From an uncultured Aquimarina sp. (GTDB taxonomy: Bacteria > Bacteroidota > Bacteroidia > Flavobacteriales > Flavobacteriaceae), in assembly GCF_947496855.1 (NCBI RefSeq), contig NZ_CANMED010000001.1:124001-188000 (forward strand): a DNA stretch of 64,000 nucleotides, in the 5' to 3' direction. Position 1 is the stretch's first letter, and the number at the start of each line of letters is the position of its first letter. Positions 43,010 through 51,710 of this stretch are shown in pieces. Made by a program: the position numbers and the translations under genes. The notes under the pieces were generated by a model. It searched no databases and was not told the DNA's origin. It saw nothing but the letters and a program-made list of their open reading frames with translations.

Positions 43010-43738
43010 TTAAGTTTTAGGATTTGTAGCAAAAACAGTAGCTTCAGTAATAAATCCACGATCATCCATTTCTAATAGACTAGAAATTGTATGCGCTATT
43101 TCTTCTCCTCTTAACTTAGTGTTTTGCTCAGCTTCCGTATATTTTTTTTGACTAATGTTTTTATCCACACGATTATCAGAAAAGCTAGTCATCACCTCAC
43201 TCGGGTTTACTTGCATTACGCGTATGTTATGAGGGCGCAATTCATTTCTCCAGCTTTCTGTCATTCCGCGGAGCGCAAATTTAGTAGCAACATAAGGAGA
43301 AGCTGTTGGTGAACCTTTTAGAGAGGAAGTAGATCCTATGTTAATGATATTTCCGTAATCCTGATCAATAAAATGTTTAGCAGATTCTTTAGCACACAAA
43401 GTAGCGCCAAGAATGTTGGTCTTAAACTGATCCGTGAATTTATCAGCTTCAATATCTATTAATTTCGAAATATACCCATAACCAGCATTATTAACTAGTG
43501 TGTTAAGACCATTCATTTTAACTTTAGCTTGATCAACCATAAAATGCACCTGATCCTCCTTAGTCACATCGGCTCTTATATAATCTATGTTTAGTTCTTT
43601 TGCTGTTTGCTTTAATGTTGCTTCATTTCTTCCAGAGATAATTACCCGTGCGCCTTTTTCTTTAAGTAGTTTAGCAGTCGCTTTTCCTATTCCCGAGTTT
43701 CCTCCTGTAATTAATACTTTAACGTCTTTTATGTTCAT
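43010..43738 (-). CDS. short-chain dehydrogenase/reductase
   Basis: A 242-residue classical SDR: cofactor motif TGGNSGIGKA, NNAGYGY, catalytic Ser in NIGSTSSLKG, and Tyr/Lys in YVATKFAL. The VNPSEVMTSF loop follows, where the PG of many SDRs is PS. The N-terminal GR at GARVIISGRNEATL suggests NADP preference. Substrate unknown. It lies 15 bp downstream of nudK and is likely in one operon with it. Confidence 0.9.
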   Translation of the reverse strand: MNIKDVKVLITGGNSGIGKATAKLLKEKGARVIISGRNEATLKQTAKELNIDYIRADVTKEDQVHFMVDQAKVKMNGLNTLVNNAGYGYISKLIDIEADKFTDQFKTNILGATLCAKESAKHFIDQDYGNIINIGSTSSLKGSPTASPYVATKFALRGMTESWRNELRPHNIRVMQVNPSEVMTSFSDNRVDKNISQKKYTEAEQNTKLRGEEIAHTISSLLEMDDRGFITEATVFATNPKT

Positions 43739-43753
43739 GAATTCTAGAAATTT

Positions 43754-44338
43754 TTAGTTAGTTATAAGATTATGGATTTTTGCGTATTGTAATAACATTA
43801 TGGTTTTTCCATCTTTAATTTCTCCAGTGTAGATCATGTTAAATGCTTGGTCAAAATCTAATTCTATCACTTCAATGTTTTCTTGTTCTTCTGCTAGACC
43901 TCCTCCGTCACTCACTTTCATTTCTTTATCATATTCAGCTACAAAAAAATGTACAATTTCTGTCACCGAACCAGGAGACATATAGGATTCAAAAATTTTT
44001 TTAACCTTCGATACTTTGTAACCTGTCTCTTCTTCTGTTTCTTTTCTTATACAATTCTCAGCATTATCTTTATCTAATAATCCTGCACAGGATTCAATTA
44101 ACATTCCGGTTGGGTTTCCATTTACATATGTTGGTAACCTAAACTGTTTGGTAAGTATGACTTTCTTATTATCAGCATTATATAAAAGTATTGTGGCTCC
44201 ATTTCCTCGATCGTATGCTTCTCTTGAATGCGTTTCCCATTGACCATCTTTTTTTTGATAATTATATGTTACTTTATTTAAGGTATACCAATTATCAGAC
44301 AATAATTCTGTTTTGAGTATTTTAATTTTATCATTCAT
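43754..44338 (-). CDS. nudK: GDP-mannose pyrophosphatase NudK
   Basis: A 194-residue Nudix hydrolase. From [19 protein letters not shown] through [16 protein letters not shown] it follows the E. coli NudK pattern closely. The Nudix box G-x5-E-x7-REUxEExGU is present as [22 protein letters not shown], with ESCAGLL before it and [16 protein letters not shown] after it. NudK splits GDP-mannose and related sugar nucleotides into sugar-1-phosphate and GMP. It starts 73 bp from the Lrp regulator stop and precedes the SDR. Confidence 0.93.
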   Translation of the reverse strand: MNDKIKILKTELLSDNWYTLNKVTYNYQKKDGQWETHSREAYDRGNGATILLYNADNKKVILTKQFRLPTYVNGNPTGMLIESCAGLLDKDNAENCIRKETEEETGYKVSKVKKIFESYMSPGSVTEIVHFFVAEYDKEMKVSDGGGLAEEQENIEVIELDFDQAFNMIYTGEIKDGKTIMLLQYAKIHNLITN

Positions 44339-44411
44339 ACTTTATTGCTACTTCAGTAAACAAAGGTATATGATGAACTCTAAATCTTTTGTTAAGCCGA
44401 AATATAATTTT

Positions 44412-44867
44412 CTATGGAATTGGTAAAAATGAAAAACCTTTTACTTCGGTCATCACAAATGAGCTTTGTACTTTAGAAATATTTTCTAGTGAAGCTAATT
44501 TGTTAGAAAGAAAATGCTGGTAACTCTCCATATCTTCGGCATATATTTTTATTAAATAATCAAACATACCAGCTACATGATAACATTCTACCACTTCTGG
44601 AAATTGCTGAATATCTTTTTCGAATTTTTTAAGATAATCTGTTTGGTGCAGGTTTAGGGTAACGTTACAAAAAACCATAAGCTGTAATCCTACTTTTTTT
44701 CTGTTGAGAATGGCTTTGTAAGATTTTATATATCCTTCACGTTCCAGTTTTTTTACCCGTTCGAAAATTGGAGTAGTGGTTAGACTTAATCGTTCTGCGA
44801 TCTCTTTGATGGTTATTTTGCCATCTTTTTGCAATAAATTAAGGATAGATCGATCTATTTTGTCCAT
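44412..44867 (-). CDS. Lrp/AsnC family regulator
   Basis: A 151-residue Lrp/AsnC protein of normal length. The HTH has GKITIKEIAERLSLTTTPIFERVKKLEREGYI; the RAM domain has VECYHVAGMFDYLIKIYAEDMESYQHFL. It is divergent from a PLP enzyme of the cystathionine gamma-synthase/methionine gamma-lyase family, so it probably senses a sulfur amino acid and controls that gene. Repeats in the 174-bp spacer are candidate sites. Confidence 0.93.
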   Translation of the reverse strand: MDKIDRSILNLLQKDGKITIKEIAERLSLTTTPIFERVKKLEREGYIKSYKAILNRKKVGLQLMVFCNVTLNLHQTDYLKKFEKDIQQFPEVVECYHVAGMFDYLIKIYAEDMESYQHFLSNKLASLENISKVQSSFVMTEVKGFSFLPIP

Positions 44868-44888
44868 AATATTTTTCTATACATATTT

Positions 44889-44919
44889 AATATTCTAAAC
44901 AAAAATAGAATAATATTCT
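44889..44919. promoter_or_regulatory. repeated AATATTCT sites, candidate Lrp operator
   Basis: AATATTCT occurs at 44889-44896 and 44912-44919, with an inverted AGAAT at 44907-44911. It is in the spacer between the Lrp gene and the PLP lyase, as expected for an autoregulated Lrp site. Unproven. Confidence 0.4.
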
Positions 44920-45041
44920 TTTTATACTTTATATTTTAATATTTAATGCTGAAATATATCATTTATTTAGTTTTAAATTCTTTTATGCTTAGCTTTAATT
45001 TTTAGAAAAACACATATACTAAAAGATAAAACAACCACGAT

Positions 45042-46325
45042 ATGAGCAAGCACGAATTTAATCCAGAGAGTTTAATGATGACCTATGGTTATAAACCTGA
45101 GTTATCTGAAGGAGCCATTAAATGTCCAATATTTCAAACTTCAACTTTTGTTTTTAAAACAGCAGAAGAGGGTAAAGCATTTTTTGAATTAGCGTATGGG
45201 CTAAGAGAGAAATCAGAAAAGGAAGAATTGGGATTAATCTATAGTAGAATTAATAATCCTAATCTTGAAATTTTAGAAAATAGATTGTGTCTTTGGGATA
45301 AGGCAGATGATTGTGCAGTGTTCGAGAGTGGAATGTCTGCTATTAGTACTGTATTGTTAGAGTTCTTAAAACCAGGTGATTTATTGGTGTATAGTAATCC
45401 TGTTTATGGAGGAACAGATCATTTTATACATCACTTTTTAGACAAAATAGGAGTAGATACGATAGGAGTGATGCCTAACCAGAGCATGGAAGAAGTAGAG
45501 GAAATGATACAAACTTCTGGTAAAGCCGATAAACTAGCTATGATTTATCTGGAAACCCCAGCGAATCCAACAAATGATATTGTAGATATAGAAAAATTTA
45601 GTCAGATTGCAGCTAAATATAGTACCGAGGATAGAAAAGCGTTGGTTGCTGTTGATAATACATATATGGGGCCTCTATGGCAACATCCATTGCAATGTGG
45701 TGCTGACCTAGTATTATATTCTGCTACTAAATATATAGGAGGTCATAGTGATCTTATTGCAGGAGCGGTTCTAGGAAATGCAGAGCTAATGGTTCGTGTT
45801 AAAACTTTACGTACTTTTCTGGGTAATATGGTAAGTCCTCATACAGCTTGGTTATTGTTAAGAAGTTTAGAAACATTAAAGGTACGCATGGATCAGCAAA
45901 CTCATAATGCTCAGATTGTTGCGGATTATTTAGATAAACATTCTAAAGTTGAAAAAGTGTATTATCTGGGATTATTAAAAAAGGGAACAGAGGCGCATAA
46001 TATTTACGAGAAGCAATGTTCTGCACCAGGAGCAATGGTTTCTTTTGATATCATTGGAGGTGAAAAAGAAGCATTTATGTTTCTTAATAATCTTAAGTTA
46101 ATGAAACTAGCGGTAAGTTTAGGTGGAACAGAGAGTTTATCAGAACATCCTAAAACTATGACACACGCTGGTGTAGATGAAGCACAACGACAACAAATGA
46201 ATATTACTGATCAACTAGTAAGATTGTCTATAGGAGTAGAAAGTGCTAAAGATCTGATTTGGGATCTAGAGCAAGCATTAGAAAAAGTTGATGTTACTAA
46301 TGCCTTAGAAATAGAAACTATCTAA
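45042..46325 (+). CDS. Cys/Met metabolism PLP enzyme (methionine gamma-lyase/cystathionine gamma-synthase family)
   Basis: A 427-residue PLP-dependent enzyme. Markers: YSRINNPNLEILENRL, FESGMSAISTVLLEFLKPGD, NPVYGGTDHF, YLETPANPTNDIVDI, VDNTYMGP, and the Schiff-base Lys in SATKYIGGHSD. SLGGTESLSEHPKTMTH is the C-terminal specificity loop. An insert of about 18 residues (GKAFFELAYGLREKSEKEE) early in the chain is typical of a Bacteroidota subfamily, for which the exact reaction is unclear. The divergent Lrp gene suggests control by methionine or a related amino acid. Confidence 0.9.
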   Translation: MSKHEFNPESLMMTYGYKPELSEGAIKCPIFQTSTFVFKTAEEGKAFFELAYGLREKSEKEELGLIYSRINNPNLEILENRLCLWDKADDCAVFESGMSAISTVLLEFLKPGDLLVYSNPVYGGTDHFIHHFLDKIGVDTIGVMPNQSMEEVEEMIQTSGKADKLAMIYLETPANPTNDIVDIEKFSQIAAKYSTEDRKALVAVDNTYMGPLWQHPLQCGADLVLYSATKYIGGHSDLIAGAVLGNAELMVRVKTLRTFLGNMVSPHTAWLLLRSLETLKVRMDQQTHNAQIVADYLDKHSKVEKVYYLGLLKKGTEAHNIYEKQCSAPGAMVSFDIIGGEKEAFMFLNNLKLMKLAVSLGGTESLSEHPKTMTHAGVDEAQRQQMNITDQLVRLSIGVESAKDLIWDLEQALEKVDVTNALEIETI

Positions 46326-46347
46326 AAATAGTAATCCAAGGTTAAAG

Positions 46348-46377
46348 AAACCCAGATACAAAGTGTCTGGGTTTTTA
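46348..46377 (+). terminator. intrinsic terminator after the PLP enzyme
   Basis: AAACCCAGA / TCTGGGTTTTT with a short loop, between convergent genes. Confidence 0.85.
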
Positions 46378-46384
46378 TATTTTA

Positions 46385-47617
46385 CTATTGTTCTGAAAAT
46401 TTCTCGTTTAATAAACCCCATAATTCGGTATAACCATCATCATATCCTAGTGCCCAAATTCCGATACCTCCAATTTTATTACTTTTTACCCAATCATATT
46501 TAATAGACAATGATGTAGTGTCTTCAAAAAATAATTGTCTGTATTTCTTGTTGCTATCTTTAATAATAAGATAACTTGAAGCACTTTTTTTATCAAACTG
46601 AACAGGTATTTTTAGGGAGTCGATATATATATCCTTTATTGTATAATACCGAGGATGCGATTTAAATCTACTAACTAACGCACCTATTTCAGGTTTATTC
46701 GTATACCATTCAGCTCCGTAATACGGCAATCCAATAATTAGTTTGCTAAGATCTACGCCTTTGTCATTGTAGTAATCAACAGATTTTTCTAGACCATTTC
46801 CAAATAGTTGACTTGTTTTAAAAGGTGTTACAGGTCCAGTAGTTTTACTAAAACTGCCATAGTAATCATACCCCATTAATGTGTAAAAATCTATGTATGG
46901 ATCAATAGCCTGTATATCAAAAACATCATTCCAATCAATGGCATAAAGACAGAGAGATATCATATAATTAGGATTATCTTGTTTCAGGCTTTTAGAAATT
47001 TCAATAATAAATTTGGTTAAGTACTCTTTGTCCTCTTTAAGAACTCCTTCAAAATCAATATTTATACCATTAGCAGATCTAAAAGCTAGTAAATTTGATA
47101 TACTATCTATTAATGTCTTTTGAGCTTTTCGATTTTCTAAAAATATCGAATTATTTTCTCTTCCAAAATTGGAAACAGACAAAAATACTTTGCAGTCTTT
47201 TGCCTTGGCGCTATCAATTAGAGAAGTAGTTTTCCATTGATGAATACTTTTATAGCTGCCAGTTTTTGGTTCTAGCGCATAAGAAAAGTAGGAGAGTCCC
47301 CATAACATTGAGAAATTGTAATTTTTATAGGAAGAACCGTTGGAGTATATATGCCAACCGAATGTCTTCGTGTTTGGATGAACTTTTCCTTTTCTATGAA
47401 TTACTTTTTTGTCAACTCTTTTATTCAGACTGTCCCATTGTTCCTCTGTATTAAAATTATAAGTTTCATTTTTTTGACTTTGTAATTGACGATCACTTAT
47501 AACATTACTACTATCATTAGACTTTGTTACATTTTTGTTTTTTTGTTTGGATTGATGTATATTATTACAGCTAATTAAAAAGACTAACGTACTAATAGTA
47601 AAGAATAGTTTCTTCAT
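46385..47617 (-). CDS. GH18-type glycosidase-like lipoprotein
   Basis: A 410-residue lipoprotein (lipobox FLISC, Cys17). The GH18 barrel shows LWGLSYFSYAL, VFLSVSNFGRENNS and the catalytic motif NGINIDFEG, where the usual D-x-x-D-x-D-x-E has Asn at the two first acids but keeps the essential final D-x-E. YTLMGYDYYG and IGLPYYGAEWYT and GGIGIWALGYDDGY follow. It probably cleaves chitin or N-acetylglucosamine-containing glycans or peptidoglycan. The lack of two acids suggests altered pH use or weaker activity. Confidence 0.88.
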   Translation of the reverse strand: MKKLFFTISTLVFLISCNNIHQSKQKNKNVTKSNDSSNVISDRQLQSQKNETYNFNTEEQWDSLNKRVDKKVIHRKGKVHPNTKTFGWHIYSNGSSYKNYNFSMLWGLSYFSYALEPKTGSYKSIHQWKTTSLIDSAKAKDCKVFLSVSNFGRENNSIFLENRKAQKTLIDSISNLLAFRSANGINIDFEGVLKEDKEYLTKFIIEISKSLKQDNPNYMISLCLYAIDWNDVFDIQAIDPYIDFYTLMGYDYYGSFSKTTGPVTPFKTSQLFGNGLEKSVDYYNDKGVDLSKLIIGLPYYGAEWYTNKPEIGALVSRFKSHPRYYTIKDIYIDSLKIPVQFDKKSASSYLIIKDSNKKYRQLFFEDTTSLSIKYDWVKSNKIGGIGIWALGYDDGYTELWGLLNEKFSEQ

Positions 47618-47758
47618 AATTACTTATTTGATAAGTAAAGATAATCTTATGGTTTAGACCTTGAATCGGAATAGATTTTTTTTATAAGAGTTAACCATAC
47701 GAACAATTAAGCTAGCAACAGATACAGCGTTATTTGGTATGTGAAAAAATATTAAGTT

Positions 47759-50700
47759 TTAGTTTTTAATAAAAAAGGAATTATATGATTTTTTATCATC
47801 AAGTAGTAGAATAAAATAATTTCCTAAGGGAATATTATCTAAATTAATCTTGATCAGGTCTTCCTTAGATGTTACTTCTTTTATGGATCTACCCATGAAA
47901 TCATATACCTTAATTTGTATAGGTTTGCTAAAATGCTTGTTAGGTATTTCAATATTTAATAGTGTATGAGCAGGGTTTGGGTACAAAACCATGTTTGATA
48001 TAGATAAATCTTCTATCTCTAATACTTCAGTTTCTAAAAACTCAAAACTATACTCACGATTTTGACTATTAGTATTGACGCAATCCCATAATTGAAAATG
48101 AGTTCCATCTGCACTGTTTCCACCTTTTAGATCAAGACATTTACTAGAGGTTTTTGCAATAATATTGAATTTGCAACCATCGATTTCTTTTATTTCCCAC
48201 TGCTGACTATCATTACCAGAAAAAGCAGCTTCTTCAATATGATCTCCATTAGTATTACCTGTTGTACTCATATATTTACCGGTTTCGATATTTTTAATAT
48301 AATAATATCCTGTATCGGCATTTTCTAAGTTCCATTTTCCAGCACTACTATCATTACAGCTTTGTTGTGTGATAGCATATCCATTACTTTCTATAGCATT
48401 TATACATTTACCATGAGTAGTTTTTATTCTATAAATATTTTCATCTTCAATCACAGTATTATCGCAATCTAGCACTTCGTCACTGCAATTACTGATTAGA
48501 TATTTTTCAAAATCTATCAGAGGCCAGGCGGCTTTACACCAGTTTGTTATTCTATTAGTAATACTGCAATGGACAGTAAAATTATCTTTAATTCTAGGGA
48601 TAATATCATAAAACTTATCAGCATAATGATATAATAATCTACCTTGATTAGGGTTTCCGAAATGTGGAACCGATATTAAGTCTGTTGTTGTCTTAGAAGC
48701 AAAGTCTAACTGATAGTCTCCACCATCTGCCGTTCTAGGCCAAGTACTTAAATCATATTTTTCGGCTTCATTAAGAAATTGGAGCAGCATAGCTTCTAAT
48801 ACTTTATCGGATAAACCAGCCTCTATATTATCTAGTTGTTTTACAATATCATAAGAAGGATCGTGAAACTCCTGATTGCTATTACTACTTCCCATCATTT
48901 CCCATATACCTTGATTGGATATTCTAAATCCTTCATTTTCCGGACCATTATTTCCTGACCAAGTACGGATTTGATACATATGATTAATTGCAGAGAAACG
49001 ACGTAATGGTTCATTAATTCCAGAATAGTATTCTGCAAATCCCATAAACGGTGTGTGATAATTAAAATCTGTTGGATTAGTTCCTCCTACAAATCCATTT
49101 CCTCCATTAATTACAAATTGTAGGTTGTACCAAGTTGATGTTTCATAGTGAGCTGTCTTATGTTCTTGACCTACATAATGTCTACTATTATCTGAAGTAA
49201 AATGAGCCGGTACTTCAAACACCGAATACCATTTTACTGGCCATTGTCTTTCCAGAGGTTGATCTTCTTCTACATTTGGAACTGTTTGTGGAGCTTTATC
49301 TTGTAAATTAAATTCATTAACCAACTCAAAGTACTTTACAGCCTGAAGTCTAGCCATACTGGTTTTTGCCATTTCCAGATCAATACCATTGGCTAAGTGT
49401 TGATTCGCATTTCCTTCATCTGATCTCCAGTGATTAGTATTGCTTGCTCCATGTTGGTAGAAATATCTAAAACCAGTTCTTCCATCAAGTCCTATTCCTA
49501 AATATCGTAATTTTTGAGGTACGTTAAAACTTTCAATAGTACTAGGGTTGTAGTTGTTCGTAAACTGAGATCTTATAGCTTGATAGTTTTTTATTGGATT
49601 TTGAGCATCTGGTAAGGTATTGTTCCACCATTCATTTTTAGTATAAGCATCTTTTGGATGTATGATAGGTAACCAATGCTTCCAGTCTGGGAATTGGATA
49701 GCAAGCGGTAATATGGTGCGATCTTCCATTTTATCAGAATCAAAAACACTTCGAATACCTATTTTACTAGTTCCATTTGTAAAAATATAAGGAGCCATAT
49801 CGGCATCATTTTCTAATACCCATTCTAAACCAGCTCCAGCTGCCCATTGTACTATAGGTATATCTTTTAGTATAGGGCCAGGTTGATAAGGAGGATTCCA
49901 GGGTCTTCCGTATCTACCAACAGTAGAATTTGATGATAAACTTCTAATATAAGCAGCAATATCTTTTCCTTCTTGTTCTGTCATTCCATGGAATTTGGAA
50001 CGTTCAATTATTGATAGGTTGGAGTAGCTGAACATTTCGAGATCTCTTCCATCTTGTGTATGACAATCTGTACATTTAGCTCTAATTGTTCTTCTATTGG
50101 GGATAGTCTTTCCATACCAAAATCCCTCATTATTATTTAATGTATAGTGATTCCATAAATCTTTATTATACCATAGATTTTCTCCATTTTGAACAGAACT
50201 ATTATCTGGAGCTGTCCAATTACTTGGGGTGTCTTCTATAAAGGAACTTTCTGCTAAAAGCCTAGTGTTATTTGAATCTATTAAATTCATTTTGATAACA
50301 CGATATCCTATAGAAATACCATCAGATGTGTCAAATCTAAATTGTATAGTATTAGTTCCTTCTTGTAATCCATTTGCAGGTATAGTAAGTCGGATAGTGT
50401 TAAAACCTCCATGTACCATTCCTCCATAGGCTAACTCTTTTGGGTGTATTTCGGCGGTATTATGATTTAGTTGAAGCCATGCCCCTTCGTTTATTTTAAC
50501 TGAACCTTTGTTTTGGTAACTTAGATTATTAATCGTTAACCATAATCTATCGGCAATATTAACAGTTTGGGCATTTAGTTCTATACTTTGTGATATGACC
50601 AAACCTTCTTCGCCTAAAATTTCTATTGGCAGCACTATTTTATCAGCTAATACTATAGGCTTTTCAATTAAGGTATCGGCTGTTTCAAATTTAGTATCCT

Positions 50701-50770
50701 CTATGGTTAAGATGAAAAATGTAAAAGTAAATAAAACAAATATTAAAGAGGAGATATAAAAACTTTTCAA
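47759..50770 (-). CDS. secreted cytochrome c/ricin-lectin protein with T9SS sorting domain
   Basis: A 1003-residue exported protein. A signal peptide (about 1-23) is followed by a beta-rich N-terminal region to about 190. A single c-type heme motif, Cys-Thr-Asp-Cys-His, is at about 233-237 (RAKCTDCHTQDGRDLE), with KDIAAYIRSL after it. A large unrecognised middle (about 300-750) follows. A ricin-type beta-trefoil lectin spans about 770-910 (GKCINAIESNG, TSSKCLDLKGGN, LWDC). A type A T9SS C-terminal sorting domain is at about 930-1003 (VLYPNPAHTLLNIEI, GNYFILLLDD). It is likely a carbohydrate-binding redox or lytic surface protein. Confidence 0.85.
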   Translation of the reverse strand: MKSFYISSLIFVLFTFTFFILTIEDTKFETADTLIEKPIVLADKIVLPIEILGEEGLVISQSIELNAQTVNIADRLWLTINNLSYQNKGSVKINEGAWLQLNHNTAEIHPKELAYGGMVHGGFNTIRLTIPANGLQEGTNTIQFRFDTSDGISIGYRVIKMNLIDSNNTRLLAESSFIEDTPSNWTAPDNSSVQNGENLWYNKDLWNHYTLNNNEGFWYGKTIPNRRTIRAKCTDCHTQDGRDLEMFSYSNLSIIERSKFHGMTEQEGKDIAAYIRSLSSNSTVGRYGRPWNPPYQPGPILKDIPIVQWAAGAGLEWVLENDADMAPYIFTNGTSKIGIRSVFDSDKMEDRTILPLAIQFPDWKHWLPIIHPKDAYTKNEWWNNTLPDAQNPIKNYQAIRSQFTNNYNPSTIESFNVPQKLRYLGIGLDGRTGFRYFYQHGASNTNHWRSDEGNANQHLANGIDLEMAKTSMARLQAVKYFELVNEFNLQDKAPQTVPNVEEDQPLERQWPVKWYSVFEVPAHFTSDNSRHYVGQEHKTAHYETSTWYNLQFVINGGNGFVGGTNPTDFNYHTPFMGFAEYYSGINEPLRRFSAINHMYQIRTWSGNNGPENEGFRISNQGIWEMMGSSNSNQEFHDPSYDIVKQLDNIEAGLSDKVLEAMLLQFLNEAEKYDLSTWPRTADGGDYQLDFASKTTTDLISVPHFGNPNQGRLLYHYADKFYDIIPRIKDNFTVHCSITNRITNWCKAAWPLIDFEKYLISNCSDEVLDCDNTVIEDENIYRIKTTHGKCINAIESNGYAITQQSCNDSSAGKWNLENADTGYYYIKNIETGKYMSTTGNTNGDHIEEAAFSGNDSQQWEIKEIDGCKFNIIAKTSSKCLDLKGGNSADGTHFQLWDCVNTNSQNREYSFEFLETEVLEIEDLSISNMVLYPNPAHTLLNIEIPNKHFSKPIQIKVYDFMGRSIKEVTSKEDLIKINLDNIPLGNYFILLLDDKKSYNSFFIKN

Positions 50771-51162
50771 AACGGGAAGATTTTAGACTATATATATTGT
50801 GAATCAACTCAATGGTTAATGAAAATTGTATGTCAAGGACTTGTTTGTTGTATCGTAAATACTTAAGTTTTTAACATTCTAAATTTATAATATGACTGAA
50901 TGAATTAAAACTTGTTTTTAGTATATGAAGGAGTTGACCTAGAATTCGTAGCATATCTATGGATTTATCAAAAAGTGAATCCATTTTAGCTTTTGTCAGC
51001 TATCTGAAAAATTAGTTGTTATTTTTTAAATAATGATTTAATTTTTAAAGCTTATTTAGAATCAATTGCACCATATCCAAAAAAAAGATAGTTAATTGAT
51101 AAATAAGTGATAATATTTTTTTTGTATAATCACCTGTAATTAAAGCTTTTAAGTTGTAATAG
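50771..51162. other. 392-bp intergenic region
   Basis: AT-rich, with no convincing ORF, hairpin or promoter. It separates the cytochrome protein from the micropeptide locus. Confidence 0.5.
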
Positions 51163-51196
51163 GGGATATCCCACTGTGCATTTCGGGTGTTTTCCC
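51163..51196. promoter_or_regulatory. GGG/CCC inverted sites upstream of micropeptide 1
   Basis: GGGATATCCC (51163-51172, perfect palindrome) and GGGTGTTTTCCC (51185-51196) stand out in AT-rich DNA. They end just before the promoter and are candidate regulator sites. Confidence 0.4.
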
Positions 51197-51199
51197 CCA

Positions 51200-51230
51200 T
51201 TGCGCGATGTGTATTCCTGAAGTATATTTG
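51200..51230 (+). promoter_or_regulatory. complete Bacteroidota promoter for micropeptide 1
   Basis: TTG (51200-51202), 20-bp spacer, TATATTTG (51223-51230). This is the best-formed -33/-7 pair in the window. The first ATG after it is the micropeptide 1 start at 51283. Confidence 0.8.
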
Positions 51231-51282
51231 TACCAGAGATATTAATAAAAGATTTATAAACCATTTTTACACATACAAGATT

Positions 51283-51369
51283 ATGAACTTACTAGGCATT
51301 AACTTCCGTTTTATTTTAGATTTTTTAAAAGAACTTCCTAAAGCAAGTAGTCACGCTATCCACAGGTAG
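51283..51369 (+). CDS. 28-residue micropeptide 1 (ELPKxSHAIHR family)
   Basis: It encodes MNLLGINFRF-ILDFLKELPK-ASSHAIHR. A frame from 51187 would add 32 N-terminal residues, but the promoter box at 51223-51230 lies inside that extension, so 51283 is used. It is paired with a second 28-residue copy 122 bp downstream: 16 of the final 19 residues FKxLPKASSHAIHR-type are shared, and codon differences are nearly all synonymous. A hydrophobic/basic N-half and a His-rich C-end are seen. No family is known to me. It could be a signal, toxin or regulatory peptide. Confidence 0.7.
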   Translation: MNLLGINFRFILDFLKELPKASSHAIHR

Positions 51370-51491
51370 TAGTTACAAACAAACAGTAAGGATTAAATAC
51401 AGGGGTATTTAGGTATTTAATAAATTACGAAAGCAATTATTTTTTTTAATAAAAATTCAGATTCTATTCAACAACTTTACACAACGATATT

Positions 51492-51578
51492 ATGAAACCA
51501 TTTCGTATTAATTTCAAATTTTTGAAAAAATTTTTAAAAGAACTTCCAAAGGCTTGTAGCCACGCGATACACAGATAG
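51492..51578 (+). CDS. 28-residue micropeptide 2 (ELPKxSHAIHR family)
   Basis: It encodes MKPFRINFKF-LKKFLKELPK-ACSHAIHR, a 28-residue paralogue of the peptide at 51283. Over the last 14 codons (LKELPKA to R) the two genes differ at seven third positions without changing the residue and at one first position (Ser to Cys). The N-terminal half differs more. Lys/Arg content is higher here. No clear promoter of its own was found, so it may be cotranscribed. A bidirectional terminator follows at 51657. Confidence 0.7.
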   Translation: MKPFRINFKFLKKFLKELPKACSHAIHR

Positions 51579-51656
51579 GATGTAATTGTATATTGGAATA
51601 AACAGAATATTAGAATTTTGGGGGAAATTCTAGTACTTAGTTATAATAATGGGGAC

Positions 51657-51688
51657 AAAAAACCGGATGTATATTCATCCGGTTTTTT
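51657..51688. terminator. bidirectional terminator between micropeptides and fumC
   Basis: AAAAAACCGGATG / CATCCGGTTTTTT with a 6-nt loop, between the converging micropeptide locus and fumC. Confidence 0.88.
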
Positions 51689-51710
51689 ATTTGGGCTAGG
51701 GTTTCTGTTT

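Noticed and set aside
51187..51369. 60-residue ORF starting at 51187 that includes micropeptide 1
   Set aside because: The promoter -7 box 51223-51230 lies inside it, and the second copy has no matching N-terminal extension; the 28-residue start fits both copies.
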